Positions 38,063 through 49,292 of a stretch of 64,000 nt of DNA are shown here, one piece after another. Within the stretch, counting starts at the first letter, position 1. Every line of letters starts with the position of its first letter. The notes beneath the pieces were generated by a model. The model was given only the letters and a program-made list of their open reading frames with translations, searched no databases and was not told the origin of the DNA. This stretch comes from Omphiscola glabra. Lineage: Eukaryota > Mollusca > Gastropoda > Lymnaeidae. The DNA lies in the NCBI GenBank assembly GCA_964017045.1, contig OZ024807.1, forward strand, positions 5,890,481 to 5,954,480, written 5' to 3'. A program made the translations under genes and the position numbers.

Positions 38063-39539
38063 CTGAACACCCCCCTCCCCCAGTCTGTACCTCAAGCAGC
38101 CAAGGATGGATCAAAGGGCGGCGAACTAGACGCGAAACAAATCGTCTTGCGGTGATCAATTTCGAGTTAAGTCCCCTATCTTCCGCAAACCCTGTCGCAC
38201 CCGCACCCGCCCGGACGCTTCGGCTTCTTGCGCACACGAGTTGGGCGACGTGAAAAGACGAAAAGACTAATGCACGGAGAGTGACCAATTAGCTAAAGAC
38301 CAGTGACCTCCCATTGATCTGGGACTCGGCCCCGCTGTTGACTTGTCCTAGATTCTTTGAGCTTTCTGGTCAACTCTCTGGCCATGAAACGCCAAAATAG
38401 TGGGCCTTTCAGGAGCAGTTTTTTTCTTCCCTCCATTTCTTATCTTTATGAAGATCGGATTATTCGTAATCTAAGTATTATTGACTGAAGCCATTACGTC
38501 ATCTCAGGGGGCGTAACTAAAGAAAAAGTGGGGGGGGGCTCATAAAATCGATTCTGCTCGTGAAGGTTTTCGTTTATCATAGATCCTGTAAGATGTGCAG
38601 GATAAGAAGCTTATCTACGTGCACTGTATCCAGTGTCGAAGCTATGTGGGGTGCGAAGGGGTTGACTACCCCAGGTGGCACTTTATGGACATTTTATATA
38701 TACTTAGATATAGGGTGTGTGTGTATGTTTTTTTTCTTTGTTTTTGTTTTTGTCGGGGTGGTCGTACTTTTGTGAGTTCACCCTGGTGGTTTTAGTAAAA
38801 AGTACGCCACCGCATGTAACACTCTACTATCGATATCGTAATATCATCAGCGTCGGAATCAAGGTAGGGTTGCTCTACTAAGTGCACTTTTAAGTAAAAT
38901 GTTAATTTATTTTAGTTTGATGTTTTTTTTTTTTTTTTTGGTAATGTCTTAGATATCCGCCTTTATTTCCAAATACTATAATATGTTATATTATCGGAAG
39001 CTGATACTTTCTTTAAAATAGATTCTTTGAATTCCCCCCCACCGCCCTGAAACAGCGCAAAGCTCCTTCCTTTATTGTTTAATGTTTCGACTCTAACCGT
39101 CAAGCGATCCAATCAAATACACGCCTTCATGTCGTTTTCCATGAGAAGAAATTTGAAATATTTGTTTCGGCTAATTCAGACTATTGGTGCCTCAAGCTTG
39201 TGTTTTGGATTCACTCCCCTTTGTTGTTGTAACTAGAGTTAACTTTTCCTTAAATGACGATGGCATGTGTTTTTTAATTAATTTTTTTTTTATTGGTTGA
39301 TTAAATATAATTTTAAAATTTCATTGGTTGGCTAATTTTAATATTGTTATGTGCTCCGCCATGTTTGAAAATGTGTTAGCATTACGGGGCCGGTGTTTTC
39401 ATTCATTTTATGGATATTCTTTTCGGTGGAACCGGAAGTAAAATGTGTAGAAGTGTATTCCGTGAAACATTAAGTTGGGTTTTCCTTATTTCTTTATTTT
39501 GTAAATATTTTTGGCCATTTTGTTGCGTTTTATTTTCCT
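38063..39539. other. No gene recognised
   Basis: Contains a GGGGGCGTAACTAAAG transposon-end-like motif near 38507. An exact ETS-type ACCGGAAGT is at 39431-39439. No coding signal. Confidence 0.45.
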
Positions 39540-39695
39540 TTTCCTAGTTTCTCAGGGTCAAAACCCTGTTTCTGATAAGGTCAAAACCCAGGTTCCGAGA
39601 GGGTCAAAACCCTGGTTAGGGATAAATTTAGAATTCATCTTAGGTTTAGGGATAGATTTAGGGTTCAGGTTAGGTTTAGGGATACATTTAGGACA
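39540..39695. repeat. Short direct repeats: GGTCAAAACCCTG and TTTAGGGATA words
   Basis: Three copies of a GGTCAAAACCC motif are followed by repeated TAGGTTTAGGGATA words. They recall telomeric TTAGGG but are too irregular to be telomere. Confidence 0.7.
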
Positions 39696-39749
39696 TTTTT
39701 TTCAGTATTCTTTAACGTTTTATTCTTAATTTGAGTTATTTTATCTTTC

Positions 39750-39827
39750 CACGGCCGTTATCTTGGTTGCCGCGACCCGTGAACACGTAAAAGTTCACGG
39801 GTCACGGCAGCCAAGATGGCGGCCGTG
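39750..39827. repeat. Hairpin with 35-bp arms and a YY1-like site
   Basis: The left arm 39750-39784 and right arm 39793-39827 are near-perfect inverted repeats around an 8-base loop. The right arm contains AAGATGGCGGC, an exact match to the YY1 consensus. It is GC-rich within AT-rich DNA. Confidence 0.9.
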
Positions 39828-40805
39828 TGAGACATCATGGCACCAAAAATCTGAATGTATCTCTTTTTTTAATTCGATGGCACAGCTACTTTGGAATTTA
39901 GTAATTTCCTCCCGGTAGAACTAATATTGCCAACGTAAGAAATGAACTTTAAAATGGTAAAGTATAAAACATCATTTGTCAGTACAAATCAATCATCATG
40001 ACGGTGCAGTGAAATCGGAGATCACGTGCGACGTTCTACTCCTAGGCATCGTTTGCAGAACATCCGGTTTGACCTTACTTCCATGCGCGCGCACCGCCCG
40101 GGGCGTCATCGGAAAGAGATTTATCTGTTGCGGGCGTCGGGTGGACGCCACGCGCAAACAATACAGTGAGAGAGTAAATATCGTTACTGCGAGGGGCGTC
40201 TTTACGGATGATTGATGTTGGGGGGGGGGGGAAGGTTCTGACCTCGGGAGATCAAGTCTGCTCCACAGTATCAGTGAGGGTAGAAGTCATGCCGTGGAGT
40301 GGGTAAGTTCTTCTCACACCCCCACCCCTAATGATAGGGATCCCACTCGGGTTCATTATTGCGATGCAGGGAAATCTGTGAATGAGACGGAGTTAAGAAT
40401 AAGTTAACTACTTGAATCTGGAGCTTAAACTTCTGGAGCTTATGGCGCTTCACAGCGCTACCAAATCTATACTTAGTGGTAAAGAATCCTCATGGGGGCA
40501 ACAATGAGACTACACGGCCTTTAATGAACCACTTGAGAACCCTTGCTTAAAACATATTGTGCTGAGCTTGGTGCTCCCAGCTGGGCAGTTCTAGTCGGTA
40601 CAGCCCCGGGATTCCTGAGCTATTCCATTATTATACATCCCCGTGGCCCATGGGCATTCTTTTAGATAGAGCGCTTTGAGATACATTGACTTTATTGAGA
40701 TTTTCAATTTTAAAAAAAAATAAGAAGAAAGGAAAACAACACAAGGTTTATTTTTATTTAAATTTTTTTTTTTTTTTTTTTTTATTTGTTTGTTGCTATA
40801 TGGTA
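39828..40805. other. No gene recognised; CpG-rich at 40075-40200
   Basis: A G run lies near 40220. The ORF 39976-40215 covers the CpG-rich patch and has no domain. Confidence 0.45.
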
Positions 40806-40810
40806 TTGTC

Positions 40811-40850
40811 TGCTGAAGAAGGCGTCACGCCGAAACGTCAGCTTAATTGT
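40811..40850 (+). ncRNA. Hammerhead-like core motif (putative, probably retroelement-derived)
   Basis: CTGAAGA at 40813-40819 fits the hammerhead CUGANGA box. A perfect 4-bp stem, GGCG/CGCC, with a 3-base loop follows at 40821-40831. GAAAC is at 40832-40836. One extra A lies between the box and the stem. I could not identify convincing stems I and III or a cleavage site, so activity is doubtful. The motif resembles sequences in Penelope-like elements. Confidence 0.3.
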
Positions 40851-41437
40851 CTTGTGGTTGGTTTTTTTCCCAAGCCTAAACCTATCTTGTACCAACTATT
40901 TATTTACTGGCCATGGCTTCAACACCGCTCCTCATATATTCTCTTTTACTAACGTTTCCTCCCTCCCGCTTCAGAATTGTGCGTTTTAATTTGGGTTAAA
41001 TCTATTTATAACATTGTATTATTGAATTACAAAAAGGAACTGGAAAACGTATAAAAACAAACTTGTGACTTATGACCTAAAGGGAAAAAAATATTGATGA
41101 AAAAAATTGAAGTCATTTATTACTATATCCTTCATGACCTCAAAGTCATATGATACACATGGTGGTCTTATAATGACTTTCCGTTGTGGCGTCACAGTTT
41201 GGGGGGACAAAAACATCTGTCCCCCACGTCACCAAAATAAATGAATGAGTAATAATGGAATTGCAGGCCTTTGGGTGTCTAGAACTCCCACGGGTGTCAG
41301 AACACCAAGTTTCTAGAGGTAAAAAACAAAGGTGCGGGGAGGGGGGGGGGAGTTGGCGTGTGAATCTTTACATTGGAAATCATAGCAAGCATAAGGGTAA
41401 GCTGCGCCATTGTTCAATGATATGATTCAGTTAAACA
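40851..41437. other. No gene recognised
   Basis: AT-rich, with a G run near 41341. Confidence 0.5.
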
Positions 41438-41870
41438 TGAAGTGTGTGTTCTATGACAGGTGTCAGCCGAATGTGAAGTGTGTGCTGTATGACAGGAGTC
41501 AGCCAACTGTGAAGTGTGTGGTGTATGACAGGACCCACAGAAAAATGTGAAGTGTGTGGTGTATGACAGGAGTCAGCCGAATGTGAAGTGTCTGGTGTAT
41601 GGCAGGAGTCAGCCGAATGTGAAGTGTGTGGTGTATGACAGGAGTCAGCCGAATGTGAAGTGCGTTTTCTAAGATAGGAGTCAGCCGTTTCGGAAGTGTG
41701 TGTTCTATGACAGGATTCAGACAAATGTAAAGTTTGTATCCTATGACAGGAGTCAGCCAAACATTACATTTGCATTCTATGACAGGCTTTAAACAAAGGT
41801 GAAGTTTGTGTTCTATGACTGGATTCATCCAAACATGAAATCGTTGCTCTGTTACAGCATTCCAGACAGC
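41438..41870. repeat. 36-bp minisatellite, about 11-12 copies
   Basis: The unit contains ATGTGAAGTGTGTGGTGTAT and GACAGGAGTCAGCCGA. Flank copies are diverged. The His/Thr/Ser-rich minus ORFs are artefacts. Confidence 0.95.
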
Positions 41871-41930
41871 GATGACGCTTGTTATGACTCTCACCAAATA
41901 ATAAAAATGTGACTCAACGACTCACGCCTC

Positions 41931-42172
41931 CCCACTCCATCCCCCACTCCACCCCCACTCCATCCCCCACTCCACCCCCACTCCATCCCCCACTCCATCC
42001 CCCACTCCATCCCCCCTCTCCATCCCCCACTCCATCCCCCCACTCCACCCCCCACTCCATCCCCCACTCCATCCCCCACTCCACCCCCCACTCCATCCCC
42101 CACTCCATCCCCCACTCCATCCCCCACTCCATCCCCAATCCATCCCCCACTCCAGCCCCAACTCCATGCCCC
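41931..42172. repeat. 12-bp C-rich array, about 20 copies
   Basis: Units of CACTCCATCCCC with CACTCCACCCCC variants. One strand is G-rich (GGGGATGGAGTG). Repeat ORFs occur on both strands. Confidence 0.96.
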
Positions 42173-43181
42173 CCCACTCATAGCCCAAGTACGAAGTCCA
42201 TCTGGCATATCAAAAACGCCACATAATCTCCACCCTTCGCCCTTTCCATGCTCATGCCCCTCAGTACGAACTCCATCGGTCATCTGAAAATTGCCCCCCC
42301 CCCTAAAATAAAGACCACCAGCTCACAATGCCGCCCCTGTTGTAAATCTCAACAACGGTAAAGACCTTGACAATTGGTGTAGCGCTTCATTGCCCTTCAT
42401 ACTGCCATTATCCTCTGTCAAAGTTAGTTCTTTATTATTTATCCACCGTGTTTGTTTTTTCCTTTCGTTTTCGCCATACCATTCTACACTACCACTGACA
42501 TTTGATGAAAATAGCGGCTCCTAACCGCTCCAATGGCTCTCGGCGGAATCCGGGTAACGAAAGGGCATTAATATTTCATTAAACCAATCGCTATTGTGTC
42601 CCCCGCCTGCTGCATTATGGGGGCGGGGTGGGGGGGGGTAACGCCCCTCCTGAGCCAACAGATTTGCCGAAATCGTAGGCTGTTAACTGCTAGCGTAAAG
42701 ACAAAACAAAGAAAATATCTCGGACAGATAAAAATAAAACGTATGGTTTGTTTTGTTTGTTTTTTAAAAAAAAAAATATTTTGACCTGGTTATGGAGCTG
42801 GGGTAAAAAGTTTTTTTTTTTATGGTGTCGGAGAGTTAAACATTTCGACGACTCCGGTTTTAAAGACTAAATGATGAAGAAGATTCTTCGAATTTTGGAT
42901 CGAAAATTAAAGGTAACTAATGAAATATTTTTTTAAAAAAAAATTATGTATACTTTTATGTCTGGTTTTGCTCTAATCATTCTCATGAATGTTTATGCCA
43001 TCAAAATGTGTTGAGCATTCACAATAGAATGTAGTATATTGTTAGAGTATATTATTAAAGCTTCTTGTTATAGTTTAATGAGAAGATTTAATTCTGGCGC
43101 ATGAAAACAGCCACCCCATCCCCACCGACCCATACATTTCCCGTGAAATCATCCACTGGGTTAGAGCAGTGAACTAAAGCA
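42173..43181. other. No gene recognised
   Basis: Non-coding. A G-rich run near 42620. Confidence 0.5.
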
Positions 43182-43260
43182 AGAGGGGGTCGTCAAACTA
43201 CGGCCCGAGGCTTGGGGGTTATCCGGCCCGCCAGTGTCGAGCGTGGGCTTTCACTAGTAA
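43182..43260 (+). mobile_element. Solo end of a hAT-like element (putative)
   Basis: GGGGGTCGTCAAACTACGGC followed by CCGAGG and later GGCCCGCC resembles the end of the element at 44848-45259. No matching right end was found nearby. Confidence 0.4.
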
Positions 43261-43761
43261 CTGTTGCGCACCGAGTATTGTGTTTTATTGTGCGCGGTGT
43301 GTTTTGAGAATTAGTGTAGACGATGAACTCTGTTTTCCCATAATTGGGTTGGCGGCGTATCTTATGGTAATCATGACACTGTTGCTACAGCACTTCCTCG
43401 GCATGTCTGCATTTTCCTTTAGCAGACGACGAGAGAACTTTGTTGTACAATGTTCTGTTTTATTTCTCCAACTGTGTTATAACATTTGATTGATTCCTTG
43501 TACAGCCTGAAAGATGGGTTTCTGGATTAAACTTTATATTAGCCAACGGGAAATGATTTGTGCTCGATTCGGTGTGATTGCGACGCATAAACGTGTAAAG
43601 GAATGAGATGAAACAATCCAATCAAATACGGATAGGTGACAGCCAGTGCCTTACAAAGTTAAATTAATTTTAAAAAAGTATATTTATTTTTTTAACTTAC
43701 AAATTCGGAATCAAACTATATAAACATCTTTGTGACAATTAGTATGTCGTTATCCTCTCTA
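43261..43761. other. No gene recognised
   Basis: Possibly interior sequence of the hAT-like fragment to the left. The 69-aa ORF has no motif. Confidence 0.4.
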
Positions 43762-43943
43762 AGGGTCGGTTCACACGATCAAATTTTCCTTCAAGCATTT
43801 GATGCAGTTCGTGTATGAAGCCTTGCCACAACTTTCAAATTACCATCTTAGCAAATTCCTCGAAAAGGAACCCCACGCACGCACAAAATTGTGCGTTCAT
43901 ACAAAAAAATTTCACGCGAAATTTTATCGTGTGAACTGAAGCT
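43762..43943 (+). mobile_element. Short MITE with 16-bp terminal inverted repeats, copy 2
   Basis: It starts AGGGTCGGTTCACACGATCA and ends CGTGTGAACTGAAGCT. The ends match at 13 of 16 in inverted orientation, and TA lies on both sides. It is clearly related to 1054-1228 but has its own changes. 182 bp, no ORF. Confidence 0.8.
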
Positions 43944-44847
43944 TAAGAATCAAGAAAATTCAATTTATTGTTTGAATTTTAATATTTCTCCAATGTACAA
44001 TTGTTCTTTTTAAAACGTTTTCTAAGGAATCAATTTGTGTTAAATGTATTCAATCTGATTTGACTGATGATCGTGCGTTTTTTGATCGTGAGGAACAATG
44101 GTCATCTGGATTCTTTGGACACCGTTGCCATAAGCCAATACATACTCATATCCGCCATATTGGAAATAAAAGTTCTGCCGTCTTGTAAACAATGAATGGC
44201 AAGGATCAAAACATCCACCCCCAAAGACAAAATCGAAAACTCCGTTCAAACCAAAAGTCAAGACTCTGTTCATGATTACAAGTCACAGTCAGGAGCTCAA
44301 AAGTTGTTCTTACGACACAGTTATTGAACGAAACTCTCAACACAGACTAACTTTAAGGCACAACGAAACACTCCAATAAGAATTTTCAAGATTGAAATAT
44401 ATATATATGTATGTACGATGAATGAAACAAAAATCCATTTATTTTCATAAAAAAATAACTTAACTTATCTCATCTTATAAGTTAGTATAAAATTTACGTC
44501 CTAACCAACTCGGAGAAGTGTAAAATTTGGAGATTAAGCCTCGCAGTTTTTGGTAACTATTTGGTGTTGCGCCGTAAATTTAAAAATAAAACAATTACAA
44601 ACACAAACAACAGCCAAACAAAAAAATATTAAAAGGAAAAACTGTTGTTTTAATGGTTTCATGGAAATAAACAAAAGTATGAAAAGTTCTGCTTTAAAAA
44701 TACAATGCACAGAGGTTATCAGAATTCTTTACTAAATTTATAGATATCTTAACTATTGTATTGTGTAATATATTGCGCTGTTCACATACTGTAAAACCTG
44801 TGCAGCATTATTCGACAGCCTCTCGTGTGGTGGCTGTCTGGCCATAT
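43944..44847. other. AT-rich, no gene recognised
   Basis: A 77-aa minus ORF (44040-44273) is not supported by any motif. Confidence 0.45.
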
Positions 44848-45259
44848 CATGGGTTCTTAAGCTACGGCCCGCGGGCCATGTCCGGATTGCAAGGGGTCCT
44901 CAACCCGGCCCGCCTGGCCGCTGTTCGGTTCCCCGGGTAGCGGTGACAAATATTGAACGAGACATTGAAGATCTCTTCAGCAATAAGGAGGCCCCGTCTT
45001 TTCTCATTGAAATACCAATGACTTGATGTGTATTAAAACAGTTCCTCATTTTAAATATTGTGCTAAGTTTTCCATTTTTATTTTTTTTCTCCCCACTGCA
45101 AATAAGATATTTGGAGTGTGCTTAGGAATTTCATAATATTTATTTCAAACTATAGTCCAGCGACCAACCGTGTCTATGGTACAATGAAACGCCCCCCCCC
45201 CCCCCCAAACCTCAAATGTCTGAACCGGCCCCATCAGTTAGAAGGTTTGAGGACCCCTG
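44848..45259 (+). mobile_element. hAT-like non-autonomous element, 412 bp
   Basis: The left end CATGGGTTCTTAAGCTACGG and right end GGTTTGAGGACCCCTGG are inverted relatives. GGCCCGCGGGCC and CGGCCCGCCTGG blocks are typical of the end regions. The flanks GGCCATAT and GTCTATAT agree at 6 of 8 bases. A C15 run sits at 45192-45206. The ORF 45118-45420 runs out of the element and is not real. Confidence 0.6.
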
Positions 45260-45916
45260 GTCTATATCCTAGGTCGACGTTAGAGCACTCCCAACAGCTC
45301 CCACCCTCCCAACCCAACCAGTTACCGAGCGTTACCGAAAAAATGAAGTTTCATGAGCAAACACGGCAACAATTTTGCCGCCCAACTACAAATTCCGGTT
45401 CAGCCCTCGGGCGGCGATAGAACTCCTTTAATGGCACCGGATGCAATCTTCAGGTCAAAATTTGTGTAATACACCGGGTATTGGTTACTTCCATCCGAGT
45501 GGTCCATGTGACATACGATATTCCATACACCGACTTGTTTAGTGATCCGTGGGGGACTGGCCGGTGGAAACACTCAAATCACAACCAACTTTTATTAAAA
45601 AAACTTTTGTTACCTTTTATAAAACTTTTTTTTTTTTTGGTGATGAGTCGCAGGCAATTGTATATTGCCATAACAGAAAAAGTTTTTTTTTTTTTTTTTT
45701 TAAATAGTCGCATGCGGCTCCAAAAGAAAACGCAGAGTTTCCGACCACTGTATGAGCCAATCTCTCATCGTACAAATACAAATAGTGAGCCGAAATTTGA
45801 GACAGTCTCTGTCGGAGTCGTTGCCAAACTTTGTTTCGGAAAGTTGAGACACGGTAAAGGACAATAAAAAAACCGCAAAATTCACAGACCTTGCCGTTAT
45901 CCAAGTTGAATGAAAA
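45260..45916. other. No gene recognised; possible solo hAT end near 45705
   Basis: ATAGTCGCATGCGGCTCC and TTTCCGACCACTG near 45704-45752 resemble a hAT end in inverted orientation, without a partner. Confidence 0.4.
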
Positions 45917-46172
45917 GTAAATCGCTTAAGTGATAAGTACATCTGTTGAATGAGACGTAAATCTGTTGAACGAGACGTAAATCTGTTGAGTGAGACGTAA
46001 ATCTGTTGAACGAGACGTAAATCTGTTGAGTGAGACGTAAATCTGTTGAATGAGACGTAAATCTGTTGAGTGAGACGTAAATCTGTTGAATGAGACGTAA
46101 ATCTGTTGAATAGGACGTAAATCTGTTGAATGAGACGTAAATCTGTTGAATGAGACGTAAATCTGTTGAGTC
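45917..46172. repeat. 20-bp minisatellite, about 13 copies
   Basis: The unit is GTAAATCTGTTGAATGAGAC, with GAGTGAGAC and GAACGAGAC variants interspersed. Confidence 0.97.
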
Positions 46173-46702
46173 AGAAGGAGATCGGTTGGGTTGTCCCGGT
46201 TTGGGCCAGCTCCAAAAAGATGCCATTTAATTTATTAGGTTCTTTTTTGCCCATTTTCAGTTTCCCCTTATTAATATTTAAGGTAATCTCCAAAAGCTTT
46301 CAAATTGTTCCATTAGGTGAAAGAGTTTTAAATTCCAAAATGAAAAAAACAAAGAAAGCGGCTCTGATATAACTGACAATGAGGAAAACAAACATTTTCA
46401 AGGTAACGTTAAAAATTGTAATATAAATATGTTAAAGGGCACGAAAAAGGCCGTGTCAATGAGGTGTCAAAGTTTTCGCTTAAAGATAAGATAAGATAAT
46501 TTCTGTATCTTTCAGTCCTCGGCTTAAGAGAAAGAATGCGGCCCTAAACGGGCTGATCTTTAAGTGTCTGTGATGAAATGGGGGGAGGGGGGCGGGATGT
46601 AATCATCCTTTTCATTTCAAGTGGTAAGTCGGTTTAGCGCGCCCTGGTGTTAAAATTATAATAATAAATTGGACATCCTAAGAGTTTTCTAGGATTACAT
46701 AG
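46173..46702. other. No gene recognised
   Basis: Non-coding. AAGATAAGATAAGATAATTT near 46483 may be retroelement-derived, but this is not established. Confidence 0.4.
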
Positions 46703-46920
46703 ATCAGTGGTGGAAAGTTTCAGGACACAACGAGAGGAGGGAGAAGAAGAGGAAGACAGAGAAAAAGATGGGAAGATAACATCAAAGAGTGGACGGGATT
46801 AAAACTAGGCGATGCTGTGCGTAGTGCAGAAAACAGAGAGGGATGGAGAAGAATAGTTTTCATGTCATCTGTGGTGCCCCAACGGTCCAAGGACTAAGGG
46901 ACATGATGATGAGGAGGTCC
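46703..46920 (+). mobile_element. 5'-truncated LINE 3' end, reverse transcriptase C-terminus
   Basis: In one frame 46703-46894 is open and ends at TAA 46895-46897. It reads GRQRKRWEDNIKEW, then a Gly-Leu-x-Leu-Gly-x-Ala segment, then NREGWRRIV and VVPQRSKD. The basic GRxRKRWxDxI motif followed by a W-R-R-I/V block and a short tail is characteristic of the C-terminus of RTE/Nimb/I-like LINE reverse transcriptases. A short GATGATGAGG tail follows the stop almost at once, as in a LINE whose 3' UTR is minimal. Everything upstream of the RT C-terminus is missing, which is usual 5' truncation. The reading frame is intact, so the insertion may be fairly recent. Confidence 0.75.
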
Positions 46921-47002
46921 ATTGGTTTTTAAGTTTAATATAAAATTTAAAAAAAAAAATAGCAATCAAAAATTGAAATTTCTTTATAAAATTCAAAGTA
47001 AA

Positions 47003-47103
47003 TATTAAAAATATCTAATAAAAGGTATACAAAAATATCTAATAAAAGGTATACAAAAATATCTAATAAAAAATGTACAAAATATCTAATAAAAGGTATA
47101 CAT
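47003..47103. repeat. 24-bp AT-rich tandem repeat, about 4 copies
   Basis: The unit resembles AAATATCTAATAAAAGGTAT plus ACAA. Confidence 0.9.
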
Positions 47104-47335
47104 TTGTTCGAGGGCCCCATGTGTGGGTCAATGAGATTCCATTCAAAGTATAACAAAAAAAAAAGGTGAGGGTGGCTATCAAACTACTTTAGATTGTCAT
47201 TCCTAACGTTTAAAAGTGGTTAGTGGGTTTATTGGAGCGGTAGGGACATAACCATTAGGTACACTAATGTTCACCGAAAGAAGAGCCATTTTAAAACATG
47301 TTAGGGTAAGCTGTTAAAGTCGTAAGTCCATGGAA

Positions 47336-48214
47336 AGCTCCTGGTGTTGACTATAGTAAAACAGGTTGAGTGGCTCCTGTTGTTAACTATTGTAAAACTG
47401 GTTGATTGGCTCCTGGTGTTGACTATAGTAAAACTGGTTGAGTGGATCCTGTTGTTAACTATTGTAAAACTGGTTGAGTGGCTTCTGTTGTTAACTATTG
47501 TAAAACTGGTTGAGTGGCCCACTGGTGTTAATTATTGTAAAACTGGTTGAGTGGCTACTGGTGTTAACTATTGTAAAACTGGTTGAGTGGCCCACTGGTT
47601 TCAACTATTGTAAAACTGGTTGAGTGGCCCACTGGTGTTAACTTTTGTAAAACTGGTTGAGTGGCTCCTGTTGTTAACTATTGGATAACTGGTTGAGTGG
47701 CTCCTGGTGTTAACTATTTAAAACTGGTTGAGTGGCCCACTGGTGTTAACTATTGTAAAACTGGTTGAGTGGCTCCTGGTGTTAACTATTGTAAAACTGG
47801 TTGAGTGGCCCACTGGTGTTAACTATGTAAAACTGGCTGAGTGGCTCCTGGTGTTAACAATTGTAAAACTGGTTGAGTGGCCCACTGGTGTTAACTATTG
47901 TAAAACTGGTTGAGTGGCTCATGGTGTTAACTATTGTAAAACTGGTTGAGTGGCTCCTGGTGTTAACTATTGTAAAACTGGTTGAGTGGCCCACTGGTGT
48001 TAACTATTATAAAACTGGTTGAGTGGCCCACTGGTTTTAACTATTGTAAAACTGGTTGAGTGGCTCCTGGTGTTAACTATTGTAAAACTGGTTGAGTGCC
48101 CCACTGGTGTTAACTATTGTAAAACTGGTTGAGTGGCCCACAGGTTTTAACTATTGTAAAACTGGTTGAGTGGCTCCTGGTGTTAACTATTGTAAAACTG
48201 GTTGAGTGGCCCGG
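47336..48214. repeat. 36/37-bp minisatellite, about 24 copies, two length classes
   Basis: The core is AACTATTGTAAAACTGGTTG plus AGTGGC, then either TCCTGGTGTT (36 bp) or CCACTGGTGTT (37 bp). The two classes are mixed without a fixed order. Confidence 0.97.
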
Positions 48215-48443
48215 TACAAAAGGAGCCAACCTTATCACGGAAAAAAGGGATTGGGGAGGAGGTGGGTAGGTGGTGTAGATATCCTTTCAAAGTTGTCTGA
48301 ATATAACCGTTTGGACACATATTTAACCCCTTCCGTTCATATTTCCGTTGCATAGGAATGGTTAAAGCTTCTGTATCTTGCATAATTCAATATGGTTTGA
48401 AGAGACTCCAACACCGACACAATGTCCCACACTACCACCATAC
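48215..48443. other. Spacer
   Basis: No gene or repeat seen. Confidence 0.5.
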
Positions 48444-48512
48444 TCACACACACGCGGGTACACACACACACACACACTCACATACACACACGCGCGCGCG
48501 CACACACACACA
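48444..48512. repeat. (CA)n tract with a CGCGCG core
   Basis: CA dinucleotides flank CGCGCGCGCG near 48490. Alternating purine-pyrimidine sequence is prone to Z-DNA. It has the same architecture as 50384-50432. Confidence 0.95.
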
Positions 48513-48911
48513 CACAAACATATATATTTATACATACACGCCATCCCCACAGCAGAGATGACCTGATAAACCAAACAGGCAGCAACGATGAGGCTGAGGT
48601 CACGCGAGATGACAGGGTCAGATCCCGCAAGGTAAACAATGGGGGCAGCACGAGCCAGTTATCACGAGCTCGTGGACGCAGGTGCGGGGGATAGCGCGAG
48701 GGCTTCAAAAATGTTACTACGGTGTTATTACAATGAGGAGATGCACATGAGCTGATGTACTCACCTACATGAAATAAGAGGGGGGAGGGGGGAGGGGCTA
48801 GAACATTAATGATACCTAGTGTAATTGCAATTTTATTTTATTTATTTTTTTAAAATTCGTCCGTTTAAGTTTACAAAAGATTTATATATAATAATAGAAT
48901 AACATAACATA
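48513..48911. other. No gene recognised
   Basis: Contains GGGGGGAGGGG near 48780. Confidence 0.5.
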
Positions 48912-49225
48912 TTTTAATGAAGATAAGATATTTTTTATGAAGATAAGATATTTTTATGAAGATAAGATATTTTTTATGAAGATAAGATATTTTATGAGGA
49001 TGAGATATTTTTATGAAGATAAGATATTTTTTATGAAGATAAGATATTTTTATGAAAATAAGAAATTTTTAGGAAGATAAGATATTTTTAGAAAGATAAG
49101 ATATTTTTATGAAGATAAGATATTTTTAGGAAGATAAGATATTTTTAGGAAGATAAGATATTTTTATGAAGATAAGATATTTTTAGGAGGCTTAGATAGT
49201 TTTAGGAAGATAAAATATTTTTATC
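48912..49225. repeat. 20-21 bp AT-rich minisatellite, about 15 copies
   Basis: The unit is TATGAAGATAAGATATTTTT, with AGGAAGATAAG variants to the right. Copies contain a GATAAG word, the core of GATA-factor sites. Confidence 0.96.
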
Positions 49226-49292
49226 GAAACAAATAAATGGAAAATTGTTTGTTTTGTTGAGCTTGTTGAATTATATGAATGTTCATGTAGAG

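Noticed and set aside
37527..38288. 253-aa minus-strand ORF with a VVVTNKISSGT repeat
   Set aside because: Translation of the 39-bp minisatellite, extended by chance into flanking CpG-rich DNA.
39600..39695. TTTAGGG-like words suggesting telomeric DNA
   Set aside because: Only a few irregular copies, interrupted by other sequence, so not an interstitial telomere tract.
45690..45755. Possible hAT end (GCATGCGGCTCC to GACCACTG)
   Set aside because: No matching opposite end or 8-bp duplication, so it was left as a note rather than called an element.
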